Shown in pieces: positions 1 through 10,127 of a stretch of DNA of 64,000 nucleotides; the first letter of the stretch is position 1; each line of letters opens with the position of its first letter. This DNA is from Thiobacillus thioparus DSM 505. Its GTDB lineage: Bacteria; Pseudomonadota; Gammaproteobacteria; Burkholderiales; Thiobacillaceae. Made by a program: the position numbers and the translations under genes. The DNA lies in assembly GCF_000373385.1 (NCBI RefSeq), contig NZ_KB891317.1, positions 1 to 64,000 on the forward strand, given 5' to 3'. Under the pieces are notes generated by a model that made no database searches, was not told the origin of the DNA, and was given only the letters and a program-made list of their open reading frames with translations.

Positions 1-2
1 TG

Positions 3-269
3 GTTGAAGAGGCTGCGGCTGCGGCCGAGAGTTTGCAGGACCAGGCGGGCAAGCTGGCCGAGGCGGTGAGCGTGTTCAAGCTGGAATCCGCTGCGCAGGC
101 CTACAGTAGTCGGCCGGCAGGTCTTCAGACGCCGCGAGCTTCGGGCAGGGCCATGCCAATTTCCCGGGCCGTTATCGCTGCTCAGGGGAAGATAAAAACC
201 AAACCCAGGCTGGTACTGATCGGCCGACCGGGGGAACGGGTTGTCGGTGTTGATGGGGCCGTTTTGTAG
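3..269 (+). CDS. Methyl-accepting chemotaxis protein, C-terminal fragment (5' cut by window edge)
   Basis: The frame is open from the left edge and begins VEEAAAAAESLQDQAGKL, the conserved end of the MCP signalling hairpin, followed by AEAVSVFKL. This coiled-coil end carries signals from a sensory receptor to the CheA/CheW array at the inner membrane. After it come about 55 residues rich in Pro, Arg and Ala with no recognised domain, so the tail is longer than in most MCPs, and no CheR-docking pentapeptide is visible. The sensor part lies outside the window, so the ligand cannot be guessed. The convergent folE stop lies about 30 bp downstream. Confidence 0.75.
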   Translation, partial: VEEAAAAAESLQDQAGKLAEAVSVFKLESAAQAYSSRPAGLQTPRASGRAMPISRAVIAAQGKIKTKPRLVLIGRPGERVVGVDGAVL

Positions 270-301
270 GTCCGCCATGCTCGCGCGCCCGCGCGCCTAA
301 A

Positions 302-856
302 TTAATGCGACTTGGCAACGAGCTGGAGAAATTCCTGTCGGGTACGGTCATTGTCACGGAAGGCACCCAGCATCATCGACGTGATGGTCCACGAATTCTG
401 TTTCTGCACACCGCGCATCATCATGCAAAAGTGCTGGGCTTCGATGACGACGCCGACGCCAGCCGCGCCGGTAGCGGTTTGGATGGCCTCGGCGATCTGG
501 GTGGTGAGCTGCTCCTGGATCTGCAGGCGCCGCGCGAACATGTCGGTGATGCGCGCGATCTTCGACAGGCCGATCACCTTGCCTTTCGGCAGATAAGCCA
601 CGTGGGCCTTGCCGACGAACGGCAGCAGGTGGTGCTCGCACATCGAATACAGTTCAATGTCCTTGACGATAACCATTTCGTTGTTGTCCGAGTCGAACAC
701 GGCATCGTTGAGAACCTCGTCCAGCGACTGTGTGTAGCCCTGCGTCAGGAACTTGAACGCGGCGGCCGCGCGGTCGGGGGTTTTCAGTAATCCGTCGCGC
801 GAGATGTCCTCGCCTGCGCTCTGGATGAGTTGTGCGTACAGCTTGGCGGTGTCCAT
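302..856 (-). CDS. folE: GTP cyclohydrolase I
   Basis: It converts GTP to 7,8-dihydroneopterin triphosphate, the entry step to tetrahydrofolate, in the cytosol as a toroidal decamer. The 184-residue length fits the short bacterial form. The zinc site is complete: C73 and H75/H76 in [10 protein letters not shown], and C144 in QHFCMMMRG. The [14 protein letters not shown] segment (about 89-102) belongs to the family core. It is the last gene of a leftward group after the ThDP enzyme, separated by about 290 bp, so it may have its own promoter. The start ATG at 856 gives the usual N-terminus. Confidence 0.97.
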   Translation of the reverse strand: MDTAKLYAQLIQSAGEDISRDGLLKTPDRAAAAFKFLTQGYTQSLDEVLNDAVFDSDNNEMVIVKDIELYSMCEHHLLPFVGKAHVAYLPKGKVIGLSKIARITDMFARRLQIQEQLTTQIAEAIQTATGAAGVGVVIEAQHFCMMMRGVQKQNSWTITSMMLGAFRDNDRTRQEFLQLVAKSH

Positions 857-1144
857 GTCGATGGCCTTGTCTGATCAGTGATCGTTTGACTGTGTCAGAG
901 TGGTCAGTCACCGTCAACCCGCGGAGGCCGCATGGTGGAGGCAAATGGCGTTCGCATGAACCCGATTTCTTGACGATCCCAGCATGCCGCGTATGGCATT
1001 TCGAAAGCATCGCAGCGTGCACGGAATCGAGTGTGGCGGCGGGGAGCCCGCGGGAAAACACCTGCTGCGAGAAATCAAGCTTAGCCAGCTGTTCGGCACT
1101 GAACGGCAAGATGGCAACGCGCTGCGCTGTCATCCGTTCACCAG

Positions 1145-2809
1145 CTAGCGAGCCGACAGGTAGCGGGGGAAGGCGTGTTTGTCGAGCAGGATTTCGATGA
1201 GATTGATCGTGCCGGTCAGGTCGGCGTTTGCGAACAGGGCGTCGAGCGCGGCCTCGGTTTCGATGCGGTAATGGTTAACCCCAAACGATTGCGCGAGCAG
1301 GCCGAAATCGGGGTTGGTGAAGTCGCAGTCGATGTAGCGCTCGCCGTAGAGCTGGAACTGGTTCTTGCGGATGAGCGAGAGGGTGCCATTGTTGATCACC
1401 ACCACGTTGATCGGGATGCCGTAGTTCACCGCGGTCATCATTTCCATGCAGCACATCTGGAAGCCGCCGTCGCCGAGGATGGCGAAGGTGGGGCTGTCTT
1501 TCGCAAAACAGCGCGCGCCGATGGCGGCGGGGATGGCGTGGCCCAGCGACGAGATACCGGAATTCGGGAAGTAATGGTTATGGTCGGAGACGTCGAAATA
1601 GCTCTGCGCGAAGACGATGTTGTCGTCGAACACCAAGGCGTTGTGCGGGAAGCGCCGCGCAAGCCGGCTGAAGAAATCCTGCATCAAGCGGAAGGACTGC
1701 GCCGACGCCGTGTCGGACCCATCGGTCGTCCGGACGGCGGCACGCCGATGGCCATCGAGACGATCCAGTGTCTTGGGCGGCATGGCGTCGGCCAGGAGGG
1801 TGGCGAAGAGGTCTTCCATCACGGCGCGGATGTCGCCGCAGATCGCCACGTCGGGCTGGAACACGCGGCCGAGTTGCGCAGCGTCGCGGTCGACCTGGGT
1901 GATTTTCTTGCCGCCCAGCAATTTGGCGTCCCACAGATAGCTGGTGCGTTCGTTGAAGCTGGCACCGAGGAAGATCAGCAGGTCGGCGTGATCGACGAGG
2001 TAGCGATAGGCATCGCCGTTGGACGTGACGCCGAGGCAGCCAAGCGACAGGGGCGAGCCTTCGGCAACCACGCCCTTGGCCTTTAGGCTGGTGGTGACCG
2101 GGATATTGAATTGTGCCGACAGGGTGGCGACGATGTCGCGCGCGTCTGCCTGGATGCAGCCGTAGCCGGCGACAATGGCTGGGGTGCGCGCGCCGCGCAG
2201 CAGTTCGGCGAGTTCGGAGATCGAGGCTGTGTGCCGGACGGCGGCCTTGCGCGGAAAGTGGATCTGTTCCAGCACGCTGTCGTCGACCATCTCCTTCTGC
2301 ACGTTGTAGGGGATCGACAGCAGCACTGGCCCGGGTTCACGTCCGAGCAGCGCTTGCGCAGCCTGGTTCAGCACCTGGCCCAGATAGTCGGTGCGTTCGA
2401 TGAGCTTGTGGTAGCGAGTGACGCTGGCGAACAGCGCGCCCTGGTCGATGGCGCCGCCCTCGCCTGAGCTTTCCTGCAGGCCGCCGCGGCCGAAGATGTA
2501 GGTGGAGGTCTCGCCGGTGATCGCCAGCACCGGAAGCCGTTCGGCGTAAGCGTTGGCGATGCCGGTCAGCAGATTGGTCGCGCCGGGGCCTGCCGTGGCG
2601 ATGCAGGCCGAGGGCTGGTGCGAGATCCGCGCGTAGCCGCCCGCCATGAAGGCCGCGCCTTGCTCGTGCTTGACCAGCACGCTCTTCACGCCCGAATCGT
2701 GCAGGCGGTCGTAGATGGGCAGCACGTGCGCGCCCGGCATGCCGAAGATGTGGTCGATGCCCAGGCGTTCCAGATACCGGACGATCAGTTCGCTGACGGA
2801 AATGTTCAT
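1145..2809 (-). CDS. Thiamine-diphosphate-dependent enzyme, acetolactate synthase-like
   Basis: This is a single-chain 554-residue member of the ThDP family with three domains: an N-terminal PYR domain containing the catalytic Glu (E49 in VLVKHEQGAA), a central domain, and a C-terminal PP domain with the Mg/ThDP motif GDG (about 446-448) ending in NN (about 473). It is like acetolactate synthase large subunits, but no regulatory subunit (ilvN) is adjacent, and relatives include other carboligases and sulfoacetaldehyde acetyltransferase, so the substrate is open. The frame stays open upstream to 3034, but that extension is not family-like. The ATG at 2809 is chosen; a GGAGGAG lies about 20 nt upstream, rather far. 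A CBS-domain gene precedes it on the same strand. Confidence 0.8.
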   Translation of the reverse strand: MNISVSELIVRYLERLGIDHIFGMPGAHVLPIYDRLHDSGVKSVLVKHEQGAAFMAGGYARISHQPSACIATAGPGATNLLTGIANAYAERLPVLAITGETSTYIFGRGGLQESSGEGGAIDQGALFASVTRYHKLIERTDYLGQVLNQAAQALLGREPGPVLLSIPYNVQKEMVDDSVLEQIHFPRKAAVRHTASISELAELLRGARTPAIVAGYGCIQADARDIVATLSAQFNIPVTTSLKAKGVVAEGSPLSLGCLGVTSNGDAYRYLVDHADLLIFLGASFNERTSYLWDAKLLGGKKITQVDRDAAQLGRVFQPDVAICGDIRAVMEDLFATLLADAMPPKTLDRLDGHRRAAVRTTDGSDTASAQSFRLMQDFFSRLARRFPHNALVFDDNIVFAQSYFDVSDHNHYFPNSGISSLGHAIPAAIGARCFAKDSPTFAILGDGGFQMCCMEMMTAVNYGIPINVVVINNGTLSLIRKNQFQLYGERYIDCDFTNPDFGLLAQSFGVNHYRIETEAALDALFANADLTGTINLIEILLDKHAFPRYLSAR

Positions 2810-3070
2810 GTGCTTGTTATGAGGTGGGCAATCTCGCTCCTCCGGCGCGCGTCGACGCATCCGGAGTACCGGATTTGAGCACAAGACGCCGTGCGGGAAA
2901 ACCTTGGATATTGCGTGGAATAGTGCCTGGGTCCGACAGTCTCGTGGGGCCGGGGCTTTCAAGGGCAAAGCGCCTGATTGGAGAGGCCGGCTTTGCAGAC
3001 GAATGCGGGGCCGGGTTCGAAACGGCCCCGGCACTGCACCCGCTGGGCGACGGGCGCAGCGATTCGACGG

Positions 3071-3664
3071 TCAGGCGTGCGCCAGGTGCTGCTCGATCTC
3101 GATGAAGGTATTGGCCACTTCGGTGGTTTCGACGTTGACCCCCAGCTGTTTGCACAACTGCGACAGCGACAGCAGGCCGCGCACCATTTGCCGGCCGCCG
3201 GTGTGTTCGATCACCAGGGCATGCTGCCGACCGCGCGCCTTGAGGGTCTCCAGCACATGGCCGACGCGGGCATGGGCGATGTCGTCGTAGTCGACCGCTT
3301 CCAGCTGTTCCACCGGCGTCATGATATCGGCCACCAGCACTTCGTCGCGGCGGATGCCGCGGCTTTGCACGACCTGCATGGGTTTCTCGCCATGGATGTC
3401 GGTGCGGGTCACCAAGCCGGCCACGCGATCCTGGCTGTCCATGACGAACAGCAGGCGCACCTTGCGGCGGATCATGCGTTCTTCCGCCTGCTTGATGGTG
3501 TCGCCGGGCGTGGCGATGAAAGCCGTCAGGCGGCGGAAGTCGGTCATGACGTCGAGCGCCGGGTTATCCAGTTCAACCCGCTCGGGCAGGATGCAGGCGG
3601 GGCGCAGCAGGCCGGCGCTCTTGTCGAGATTGCGAGCGGGCAGGCGGGTGTAGGTCTGGGTCAT
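3071..3664 (-). CDS. CBS-domain protein
   Basis: A soluble 197-residue protein whose core is a tandem CBS pair. The first repeat (about 40-110) includes FIATPGDTIKQAEERMIRRK and GLVTRTDIHGEKP, and the second (about 110-185) starts VADIMTPVEQLEAV. CBS pairs usually bind adenosine nucleotides and modulate a partner. No catalytic domain is attached. It lies about 260 bp upstream of the ThDP enzyme on the same strand, so it could act as a regulatory partner, but that is inference from position alone. A GGAGAT ribosome-binding site precedes the ATG at 3664. Confidence 0.8.
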   Translation of the reverse strand: MTQTYTRLPARNLDKSAGLLRPACILPERVELDNPALDVMTDFRRLTAFIATPGDTIKQAEERMIRRKVRLLFVMDSQDRVAGLVTRTDIHGEKPMQVVQSRGIRRDEVLVADIMTPVEQLEAVDYDDIAHARVGHVLETLKARGRQHALVIEHTGGRQMVRGLLSLSQLCKQLGVNVETTEVANTFIEIEQHLAHA

Positions 3665-3836
3665 GTCGGATCTCCTTGCATCGTTTTCTGGACTTCAGGC
3701 GCACACGCCTTGCGTGCGGGGCTGGAAACAACAATCCTGTTCCTCGGCGCGCCGCCTGTCCATTCAAGATTTTTTAGCCCGACATAAAAATTGTTCTTGC
3801 TAGATCCGGAACGGGAAGCGGCGCAATGCGGGCGGT

Positions 3837-4673
3837 TCAGCGCGCCATCGCCTGCGCGTGAAACGCCAGATGCTCGCCGATGAAGGTGGCGATGAAATGG
3901 TAGCTGTGGTCGTAGTCCTCCTGCATCCGCAGCGTGAGCGGAATGCCACGGGCCGCGCAAGCTGCCTGCAGGTTCTGCGGATACAACTGCTCCGCCAGGA
4001 ATTCGTCGGCGGTACCGTGGTCGATCAGCGCAGGCGGGAGCGGTGCGCCGGCCTCGACCAGGCAGGTGGCGTCGTAGGCTTCCCAGGCTTTTTTATCGTC
4101 GCCGAGATAGGCGCCGAAGCAGCCCTGGCCCCAGGGACTCACCACCGGATTGCAGATCGGGGAGAAGGCGGAGACCGAGGCATACATGCCGGGATTTTTC
4201 AGCGCACAGACGAGCGCACCGTGGCCGCCCATCGAGTGGCCGCTGATGGCGCGTTTCCCGGGGGTCGCGGGAAAGTTTGCCTCGACCAGCGCGGGCAGTT
4301 CGCGGGTGACGTAGTCGTACATCCGGTAATGCGTGGCCCACGGCATCTGGGTGGCGTTGACGTAGAAACCCGCGCCCTGGCCGAGGTCGTAGCGCTCGGG
4401 TACGTCGGGGACGTCTTCGCCGCGCGGGCTGGTGTCGGGCATGACCAGGATCAGCCCCAGTTCGGCGCAGTAGCGCTGGGCGCCGGCCTTCACCCGCACG
4501 TTGTCGTCGGTGCAGGTCAGGCCCGACAGCCAGTACACCACCGGCAGCTTCTGGGTCGCGGCCTGTGGCGGCAGGTAGACCGAGAAGGTCATGGTGCACT
4601 GGCACGCAGTCGATTCGTGCTGCCAGCGTTCGAGCCAGCCGTCGAATTCCTTGATTCTTTCGATTTGTTTCAT
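3837..4673 (-). CDS. fghA: S-formylglutathione hydrolase
   Basis: It hydrolyses S-formylglutathione to formate and glutathione, the second step of glutathione-dependent formaldehyde detoxification. The 278-residue protein is an esterase-D-type alpha/beta hydrolase with nucleophile S147 in GHSMGG, a probable acid D223 (HGTADEF) and H256 (DYDHSYHF). The cysteine-bearing WLSGLTCTDDN segment near 49-58 is typical of the family. The ATG at 4673 lies 8 bp after the stop of frmA, so the two are cotranscribed. The frame continues upstream through frmA out of phase, and that part is not coding. Confidence 0.96.
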   Translation of the reverse strand: MKQIERIKEFDGWLERWQHESTACQCTMTFSVYLPPQAATQKLPVVYWLSGLTCTDDNVRVKAGAQRYCAELGLILVMPDTSPRGEDVPDVPERYDLGQGAGFYVNATQMPWATHYRMYDYVTRELPALVEANFPATPGKRAISGHSMGGHGALVCALKNPGMYASVSAFSPICNPVVSPWGQGCFGAYLGDDKKAWEAYDATCLVEAGAPLPPALIDHGTADEFLAEQLYPQNLQAACAARGIPLTLRMQEDYDHSYHFIATFIGEHLAFHAQAMAR

Positions 4674-4681
4674 GGGTTCTT

Positions 4682-5791
4682 TCAGAAAATGATGACCGAG
4701 CGGATGCTCTTGCCTTCGTGCATCAGGTCGAAGGCGCGGTTGATGTCTTCCAGCGGCATGGTGTGGGTCACCAGACTGTCGAGTTCGATCTTGCCTGCCA
4801 TGTAGTTGTCGACGTAGCCCGGCAGCTGGCTGCGGCCCTTGACGCCGCCGAACGCGGTGCCTTTCCAGGTGCGGCCCACCACCAGGTTGAACGGCCGGGT
4901 GCAGATTTCCTTGCCGGCGCCGGCCACGCCGATCACGGTCGACACGCCCCAGCCCATGTGGGTGCATTCGAGCGCGTCGCGCATCACGTTCACGTTGCCG
5001 ATGCATTCGAACGAGTAATCGACGCCGCCCTTCGTCAGGTCGCGGATGTACTCGACCAGCGAACCGTTGACCTCGCGCGGGTTGATGAAGTCGGTCGCGC
5101 CGAGCGCCTTGGCCATTTCGAACTTGTCGGGGTTGAGGTCGATCGCGAGAATGCGGCCGGCCTTGGCCATCACCGCGCCCTGGATCGCCGACAGTCCGAT
5201 GCCGCCGAGGCCGAACACGGCGACGGTGGAGCCGGGCTCGACCTTGGCGGTGTTGAGCACCGCGCCGATTCCGGTGGTGACGCCGCAGCCGAGCAGGCAG
5301 ACCTTGTCGAGCGGCGCGGCAGGGTTGATCTTGGCGAGCGCGATTTCCGGCACCACGGTGTACTCGGAAAAGGTCGAGCAGCCCATGTAGTGGAAGATCG
5401 GCTGGCCGTTCTTCGAGAAACGGCGCGTGCCGTCGGGCATGTAGCCGGTCCACACGGTGGACGCGATCGACTGGCACAGGTTGGTCTTGGGCGAGGCGCA
5501 GTATTCGCAATGGCCGCATTCCGGGATATAGAGCGGGATCACGTGGTCGCCCGGCTTCAGCGTTTTCACGCCGGGTCCGCATTCCACCACGATGCAGCCG
5601 CCTTCGTGGCCGAGGATGCAGGGGAAGGCGCCTTCCGGGTCGTCGCCCGACAGCGTGAAGGCGTCGGTGTGGCACACGCCACTGGCGACGACCTGCAGCA
5701 GGACCTCGCCCTCGCGTGGGCCGTCGACCTCAACTTCCTCGATCGACAGCGGTTTCTTCGGCTCCCAGGCAACAGCAGCGCGTGCTTTCAT
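4682..5791 (-). CDS. frmA: S-(hydroxymethyl)glutathione dehydrogenase / class III alcohol dehydrogenase
   Basis: A zinc- and NAD-dependent enzyme that oxidises S-hydroxymethylglutathione, formed from formaldehyde and glutathione, to S-formylglutathione. The 369-residue length is standard. Catalytic zinc ligands include C40 and H62 (GHEGG), and the structural zinc cysteines are C92, C95, C98 and C106. The Rossmann motif is [12 protein letters not shown]. The ATG at 5791 has AAGGAA about 8 nt upstream; an upstream in-frame ATG at 5872 would add 27 non-family residues. It pairs with fghA downstream. Formaldehyde could come from C1 compounds or demethylation; no C1 oxidase is seen here. Confidence 0.97.
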   Translation of the reverse strand: MKARAAVAWEPKKPLSIEEVEVDGPREGEVLLQVVASGVCHTDAFTLSGDDPEGAFPCILGHEGGCIVVECGPGVKTLKPGDHVIPLYIPECGHCEYCASPKTNLCQSIASTVWTGYMPDGTRRFSKNGQPIFHYMGCSTFSEYTVVPEIALAKINPAAPLDKVCLLGCGVTTGIGAVLNTAKVEPGSTVAVFGLGGIGLSAIQGAVMAKAGRILAIDLNPDKFEMAKALGATDFINPREVNGSLVEYIRDLTKGGVDYSFECIGNVNVMRDALECTHMGWGVSTVIGVAGAGKEICTRPFNLVVGRTWKGTAFGGVKGRSQLPGYVDNYMAGKIELDSLVTHTMPLEDINRAFDLMHEGKSIRSVIIF

Positions 5792-5892
5792 GTATTTGGT
5801 TCCTTGGTAATGATCAGGAGGTGACGCGATATGCGGCAGGTCGATGATGCCGAACTTCCATGACATCCACAACGTATGCAGGTCGGGCGAGC

Positions 5893-6972
5893 TTAGCCGG
5901 TCTGCAGCAGCAGCTTCTGGAATGCAGCCTCGAACAATTTGACGCCGTCGTCCTGCAGGGTGTTGCCGACGACATCCATGTCGATGCCCAGGCGAGCCAG
6001 TTCCGCCAGCTGTGCTTCGGCTTCGGCGACGCCTTGCGCCACACGCGGCACCGGGTCGCCGTGGTCGCGCAATGCGGCGAGCGTCTTGTCGGGCAGGGTG
6101 TTGATGGTTTCAGGGCCGATCAGCGGCTCGACGTACAGCAGGTCGCGGTAGTCCGGATTCTTCACGCCGGTGCTCGCCCACAGCAGGTACTGCGGCGTGG
6201 CGCCCTGCTGCGTCAGCGCGGCAAAGGCCTCGCCATGAAAAATCCGCAGATAGCGTTGATAGGCGAGCTTGGCCATCGCCACTGCGGCCTTGCCGCGTAG
6301 CGACAGGGCCGCCTGGGTGCCGATAGCGGTCAATTGCGCGTCGACCAGCGTATCGACGCGCGACAGGAACAGGCTGGCTACCGCCTTGCTGCGGCGCACG
6401 TCGGCGCCGGCCTGCATGCGAGCGGTGAGACCCCGGATATAGGCGTCGAACACCGCCTGCGTCTGCGCCACCGAAAACAGCAGGGTCACGTTGACGTTGA
6501 TGCCGAGCGTGGTCAGCGCCTCGAATGCGCTGACGCCTTCTGGCGTGCCCGGCACCTTGATCAGAAGGTTGCGGCGGTTCACGGTGGCAGACAGGCGTTG
6601 CGCCTCTTCCACCGTGCGCGTCGAGTCGTAGGCCCAGCGCGGTGCGACTTCCAGGCTGACGTAGCCGTCGTTGCCGCCGCTGGCTTCATAGGTGGGCAGC
6701 AGCAGGTCGCAGGCAGCCTGGATGTCGGGGATGACCAGCGCCTCGTAGCGACGCTCGACATCCGGCTCACCGGCTTTCACCCGTGCCAGGTCGTCGGCGT
6801 AATAAGGGCTGGTGGCCAGGGCGTTCTGGAAGATCGACGGATTCGAGGTCACGCCCGAGACGCCATCCTCGGCGATCAGTCTGGCCAGCGTGCCATCATG
6901 GAGCAGGCTGCGCGACAGGTTGTCCAGCCAGATGCTTTGGCCGAGGGCGGTGACGTGTTGCGTGGTGTTCAT
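5893..6972 (-). CDS. tal: Transaldolase
   Basis: It transfers the dihydroxyacetone unit between sugar phosphates in the non-oxidative pentose phosphate pathway. The 359-residue protein fits the TalAB subfamily found in many betaproteobacteria and actinobacteria: it has [13 protein letters not shown] near 36-48 and the Schiff-base lysine K139 in NLLIKVPGT. The ATG at 6972 with a GAGGA upstream gives the family N-terminus [15 protein letters not shown]. It lies divergent from aroC, with the two starts 140 bp apart, and upstream of the formaldehyde pair. In autotrophs it can sit beside Calvin-cycle flux, but no Calvin genes are adjacent. Confidence 0.95.
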   Translation of the reverse strand: MNTTQHVTALGQSIWLDNLSRSLLHDGTLARLIAEDGVSGVTSNPSIFQNALATSPYYADDLARVKAGEPDVERRYEALVIPDIQAACDLLLPTYEASGGNDGYVSLEVAPRWAYDSTRTVEEAQRLSATVNRRNLLIKVPGTPEGVSAFEALTTLGINVNVTLLFSVAQTQAVFDAYIRGLTARMQAGADVRRSKAVASLFLSRVDTLVDAQLTAIGTQAALSLRGKAAVAMAKLAYQRYLRIFHGEAFAALTQQGATPQYLLWASTGVKNPDYRDLLYVEPLIGPETINTLPDKTLAALRDHGDPVPRVAQGVAEAEAQLAELARLGIDMDVVGNTLQDDGVKLFEAAFQKLLLQTG

Positions 6973-7112
6973 GGGCGGTCCTCGTATGGGTGAGATGTTC
7001 AGGATAGAACATGTGCATGACGGCAAGTTCAACGAACCGTGTCGATCCGTGCTGGAGGCCGCGCCTGTGCTAGACTTCGGCGCATTCTTTCGGCTCTTTT
7101 CCGGCTTATTCC

Positions 7113-8210
7113 ATGTCTGGCAGCACACTCGGCAAACTGTTCTGTGTCACCGTGTTCGGCGAATCGCACGGACCCGCGATCGGCTGCGTGGTCGACGGCT
7201 GTCCGCCCGGCATGGCGCTCGCCGAAGCCGACATCCAGCATGACCTCGACCGCCGCAAGCCGGGCACCTCGCGCCACGTCACTCAGCGGCGCGAATCCGA
7301 CACCGTGGAAATCCTATCCGGACTCTATGAAGGCAAGACGACAGGCACGCCGATCGCGCTGCTGATCCGCAACGAGGACCAGCGCAGCAAGGACTACGGC
7401 AACATCGCCGAAACCTTCCGCCCCGGCCATGCCGACTATACCTACACGCAGAAATACGGTTTCCGTGATCCGCGCGGCGGCGGCCGTTCGTCGGCCAGGC
7501 TGACCGCGCCCATCGTCGGCGCCGGCGCCATCGCAAAAAAATGGCTGGCTGAAAAATACGGCATCGTGATCCGCGGCTACATGAGCGCACTGGGCCCGAT
7601 CGACGTGCCATTCGAGTCGTGGGACGAGATCGGTAACAATGCCTTCTTCGCGCCCAATGCCGCCATCGTGCCCAAGCTCGAGGACTACATGGACGCGCTC
7701 AGGAAGTCGGGCGATTCGGTCGGCGCGAAGATCAGCGTGATGGCCGAGAACGTGCCGCCCGGCTGGGGCGAGCCGCTGTATGACAAGCTCGACGCCGACC
7801 TCGCCCACGCGCTGATGGGCCTCAACGCCGTCAAGGGCGTGGAAATCGGCGACGGCATGGAAGCTGCACGGCAGCTGGGCACCGAGCATCGCGACGAAAT
7901 CACACCCGATGGATTCCTTTCCAACCATGCCGGGGGCGTGCTCGGCGGCATTTCGAGCGGCCAGGCTGTCGTCGCCCACATCGCGATCAAGCCCACCTCG
8001 TCGATGCGCCTGCCGGGACGCTCGATCGACCTGCACGGTCAGCCGATCGAGGTCGTCACCCACGGCCGCCACGATCCCTGCGTCGGCATTCGCGCCACCC
8101 CGATCGCCGAGGCGCTGATGGCGATCGTGCTGATGGATCACGCGCTGCGCCATCGTGCGCAATGCGGCGACGTGGCGAGCGGCACGCCGGTGATTCCTGC
8201 CAACAACTAG
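7113..8210 (+). CDS. aroC: Chorismate synthase
   Basis: It makes chorismate from 5-enolpyruvylshikimate 3-phosphate, the last shared step of aromatic amino-acid and folate precursor synthesis, using reduced FMN. The 365-residue protein has the three family signatures: [18 protein letters not shown] near the N-terminus, a central GRSSARLTA region after the [10 protein letters not shown] loop, and a C-terminal region with [13 protein letters not shown]. The start [10 protein letters not shown] matches the family. No strong Shine-Dalgarno is visible in the short leader. Confidence 0.98.
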   Translation: MSGSTLGKLFCVTVFGESHGPAIGCVVDGCPPGMALAEADIQHDLDRRKPGTSRHVTQRRESDTVEILSGLYEGKTTGTPIALLIRNEDQRSKDYGNIAETFRPGHADYTYTQKYGFRDPRGGGRSSARLTAPIVGAGAIAKKWLAEKYGIVIRGYMSALGPIDVPFESWDEIGNNAFFAPNAAIVPKLEDYMDALRKSGDSVGAKISVMAENVPPGWGEPLYDKLDADLAHALMGLNAVKGVEIGDGMEAARQLGTEHRDEITPDGFLSNHAGGVLGGISSGQAVVAHIAIKPTSSMRLPGRSIDLHGQPIEVVTHGRHDPCVGIRATPIAEALMAIVLMDHALRHRAQCGDVASGTPVIPANN

Positions 8211-8325
8211 GACCCCACCTGGCCACGCCGTACACCGTGTATGGCCGGCCCAAACGGCGATTGGGGTTTGACGGATCGGCGGTGTACGCTAGGTTTAAAT
8301 TACTGTGCAACCGGTGCCTGACGCC

Positions 8326-10050
8326 ATGCGACTGCCCATCAGCCTGAAAATCTTCAGCATCACCACAGCACTCCTGGCCTTGATGGTGGTCGTCACCTGG
8401 CTGTCGGTGCTCAACTTCCGCCAGCTCAACAACCAGGTGCGGGCGCTCTCCGACTACTACCTGCCGCTGCAGCAGCAGGTGGCCAGCGTGGAAATCCTCA
8501 TCCGCGACCAGATGGTGCACATGGAGCGGGTGATGGCGGGCATGGATGTCGCGAAGCCCGATCCTGAATTCCTCGCGAAGGAGTCGAACGCCTTCGACAT
8601 GCGCGGGATCAACGCCGACCAGATCGTCGATTCCTCGCTGCACATGCTGGGCGAGGCCGAAAAGGAAAAGGGCATTCGGCTCGACCGCGTCACGCTCGCC
8701 ATACTGGGCCGGGAGCTGCCCGCCATCCAGACCACCCGCCAGCATTTTCACGCGACCTTCCGCCAGTTCCAGATTGAGGCGCAGGAAGGCACGCCGCGCT
8801 CGGAGAAGATCGTGCGCGATGAGTTGCTGCGCGAAAAGGACGCCATCGACGTCGAGATCCAGAAGACCACCGACATTCTCAACAAGCTGACCCAGGACAC
8901 CGCCAGCCAGGCCAAGGCGGAGGAGGCACGCGCGACCACGCTCAACTGGATCGTCACCGGCATCGCCACCGCGCTCGGACTGATCTTCGCCGCCTTCGTC
9001 ACGCGTTCGCTGGTCGATCCGGTCAAGCGCCTGCTGGGCGGAACGCGCGCGGTCGAGGCGGGCGACCTCGACGTGGAAATCCTGGTGCGCACCCACGACG
9101 AACTGGCCACGCTCGCCACCTCGTTCAACCACATGGTGGGCGGGCTGCGCGAGAAGGAGCGCATCCGTGCAACCTTCGGCCAGTACGTCGACCCGCGCAT
9201 CGTGAAGAGCCTGCTGGAAAACCGCATCCCGACGGACCGCGGCGAGCGCCAGGTAATGACGGTGTTCTTCTCCGACCTGCAGGACTTCACCCGCCTGTGC
9301 GAGGGACTGACGCCGGACGCCGCGGTGCGCTTCCTCAACCGTTATTTTTCGCTGATGTCCGAGGTGATCCGTACCCAGCAGGGCATCGTCGACAAATACA
9401 TCGGCGACTCGGTCATGGCTTTCTGGGGCCCGCCCTTCACCGATCCTGCCGACCACGCGCGACTGGGCTGCATCGCCGCGCTGGAGCAACTGGCACGCAT
9501 GGAGGCCTTCCGCGCCTGGCTGCCCGAGATGTTCGGCACCCGAGAGGGCCTGCCCGTGGTCAACGTGCGCATGGGCATCGCCAGCGGCGAAGTGACCGTC
9601 GGCAACATCGGCTCCGAAACCTCGCGCGGCTACACCGTCATCGGCGACATCGTGAACCTCGCCTCGCGGCTGGAGCAGGCGAACAAGTTCTACGGCACGC
9701 GCATCCTCGTCAGCGAAACGACGAAAACGCTCGCGGGCGACACGCTGGCCTTCCGCGAAATCGACAGTCTGCGCGTCGTCGGCAAACAGGAGCCGATCAG
9801 GGTGTACGAACTACTGGGCTATACAGCCGAACTGGGCGAAAGCGACACGCAGCGGGTGCAGGCCTTCGAGGCCGGGCTGGCGCGTTATCGCGCGCAGGAC
9901 TGGGATGCGGCCGAAGCGGCGTTCCGCGAGTGCCTGGCCATTGCGCCATCGGATCGCCCCAGCCAGGTCATGCTGGAGCGGGTTGCGGCGTTCCGACAGG
10001 CACCGCCGGAGGCGGGGTGGGATGGGGTTTGGGTGGCGTTGAGTAAGTGA
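8326..10050 (+). CDS. Membrane-bound class III adenylate/guanylate cyclase with HAMP domain
   Basis: It is predicted to make a cyclic nucleotide from ATP or GTP at the inner membrane. Order: transmembrane helix at about 8-30, an extracytoplasmic helical sensor of about 170 residues, a second transmembrane helix (WIVTGIATALGLIFAAFVT), HAMP, a cyclase catalytic domain from about 300, and a helical TPR-like tail. The catalytic domain shows both metal Asp sites (VFFSDLQDFT and YIGDSVMAF) and the transition-state Asn/Arg in GDIVNLASRLEQ, so it looks active. The ATG at 8326 (MRLPISLKIF) puts the membrane anchor at the terminus; an ATG seven codons earlier is possible. Stimulus and nucleotide are unknown. 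Confidence 0.88.
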   Translation: MRLPISLKIFSITTALLALMVVVTWLSVLNFRQLNNQVRALSDYYLPLQQQVASVEILIRDQMVHMERVMAGMDVAKPDPEFLAKESNAFDMRGINADQIVDSSLHMLGEAEKEKGIRLDRVTLAILGRELPAIQTTRQHFHATFRQFQIEAQEGTPRSEKIVRDELLREKDAIDVEIQKTTDILNKLTQDTASQAKAEEARATTLNWIVTGIATALGLIFAAFVTRSLVDPVKRLLGGTRAVEAGDLDVEILVRTHDELATLATSFNHMVGGLREKERIRATFGQYVDPRIVKSLLENRIPTDRGERQVMTVFFSDLQDFTRLCEGLTPDAAVRFLNRYFSLMSEVIRTQQGIVDKYIGDSVMAFWGPPFTDPADHARLGCIAALEQLARMEAFRAWLPEMFGTREGLPVVNVRMGIASGEVTVGNIGSETSRGYTVIGDIVNLASRLEQANKFYGTRILVSETTKTLAGDTLAFREIDSLRVVGKQEPIRVYELLGYTAELGESDTQRVQAFEAGLARYRAQDWDAAEAAFRECLAIAPSDRPSQVMLERVAAFRQAPPEAGWDGVWVALSK

Positions 10051-10127
10051 GATGCGGAAGTTGTTTTTCCCGGCTATTGAAATAACGAGCTTGAGTCAGC
10101 TTGCTGGGGAACACCCGGTGCGAAGGG

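Noticed and set aside
857-1133. A minus-strand reading frame starting MTAQRVAILPFSAEQLAKLD between folE and the ThDP gene
   Set aside because: The beginning looks coding and follows GGTGAACGG, but it runs 200 bp into folE out of phase and shows no family; it could be a decayed gene, not enough to annotate.
8211-8304. Short palindromic TACAC/GTGTA elements between aroC and the cyclase gene
   Set aside because: Short, imperfectly placed, and not associated with a clear promoter; could be chance.
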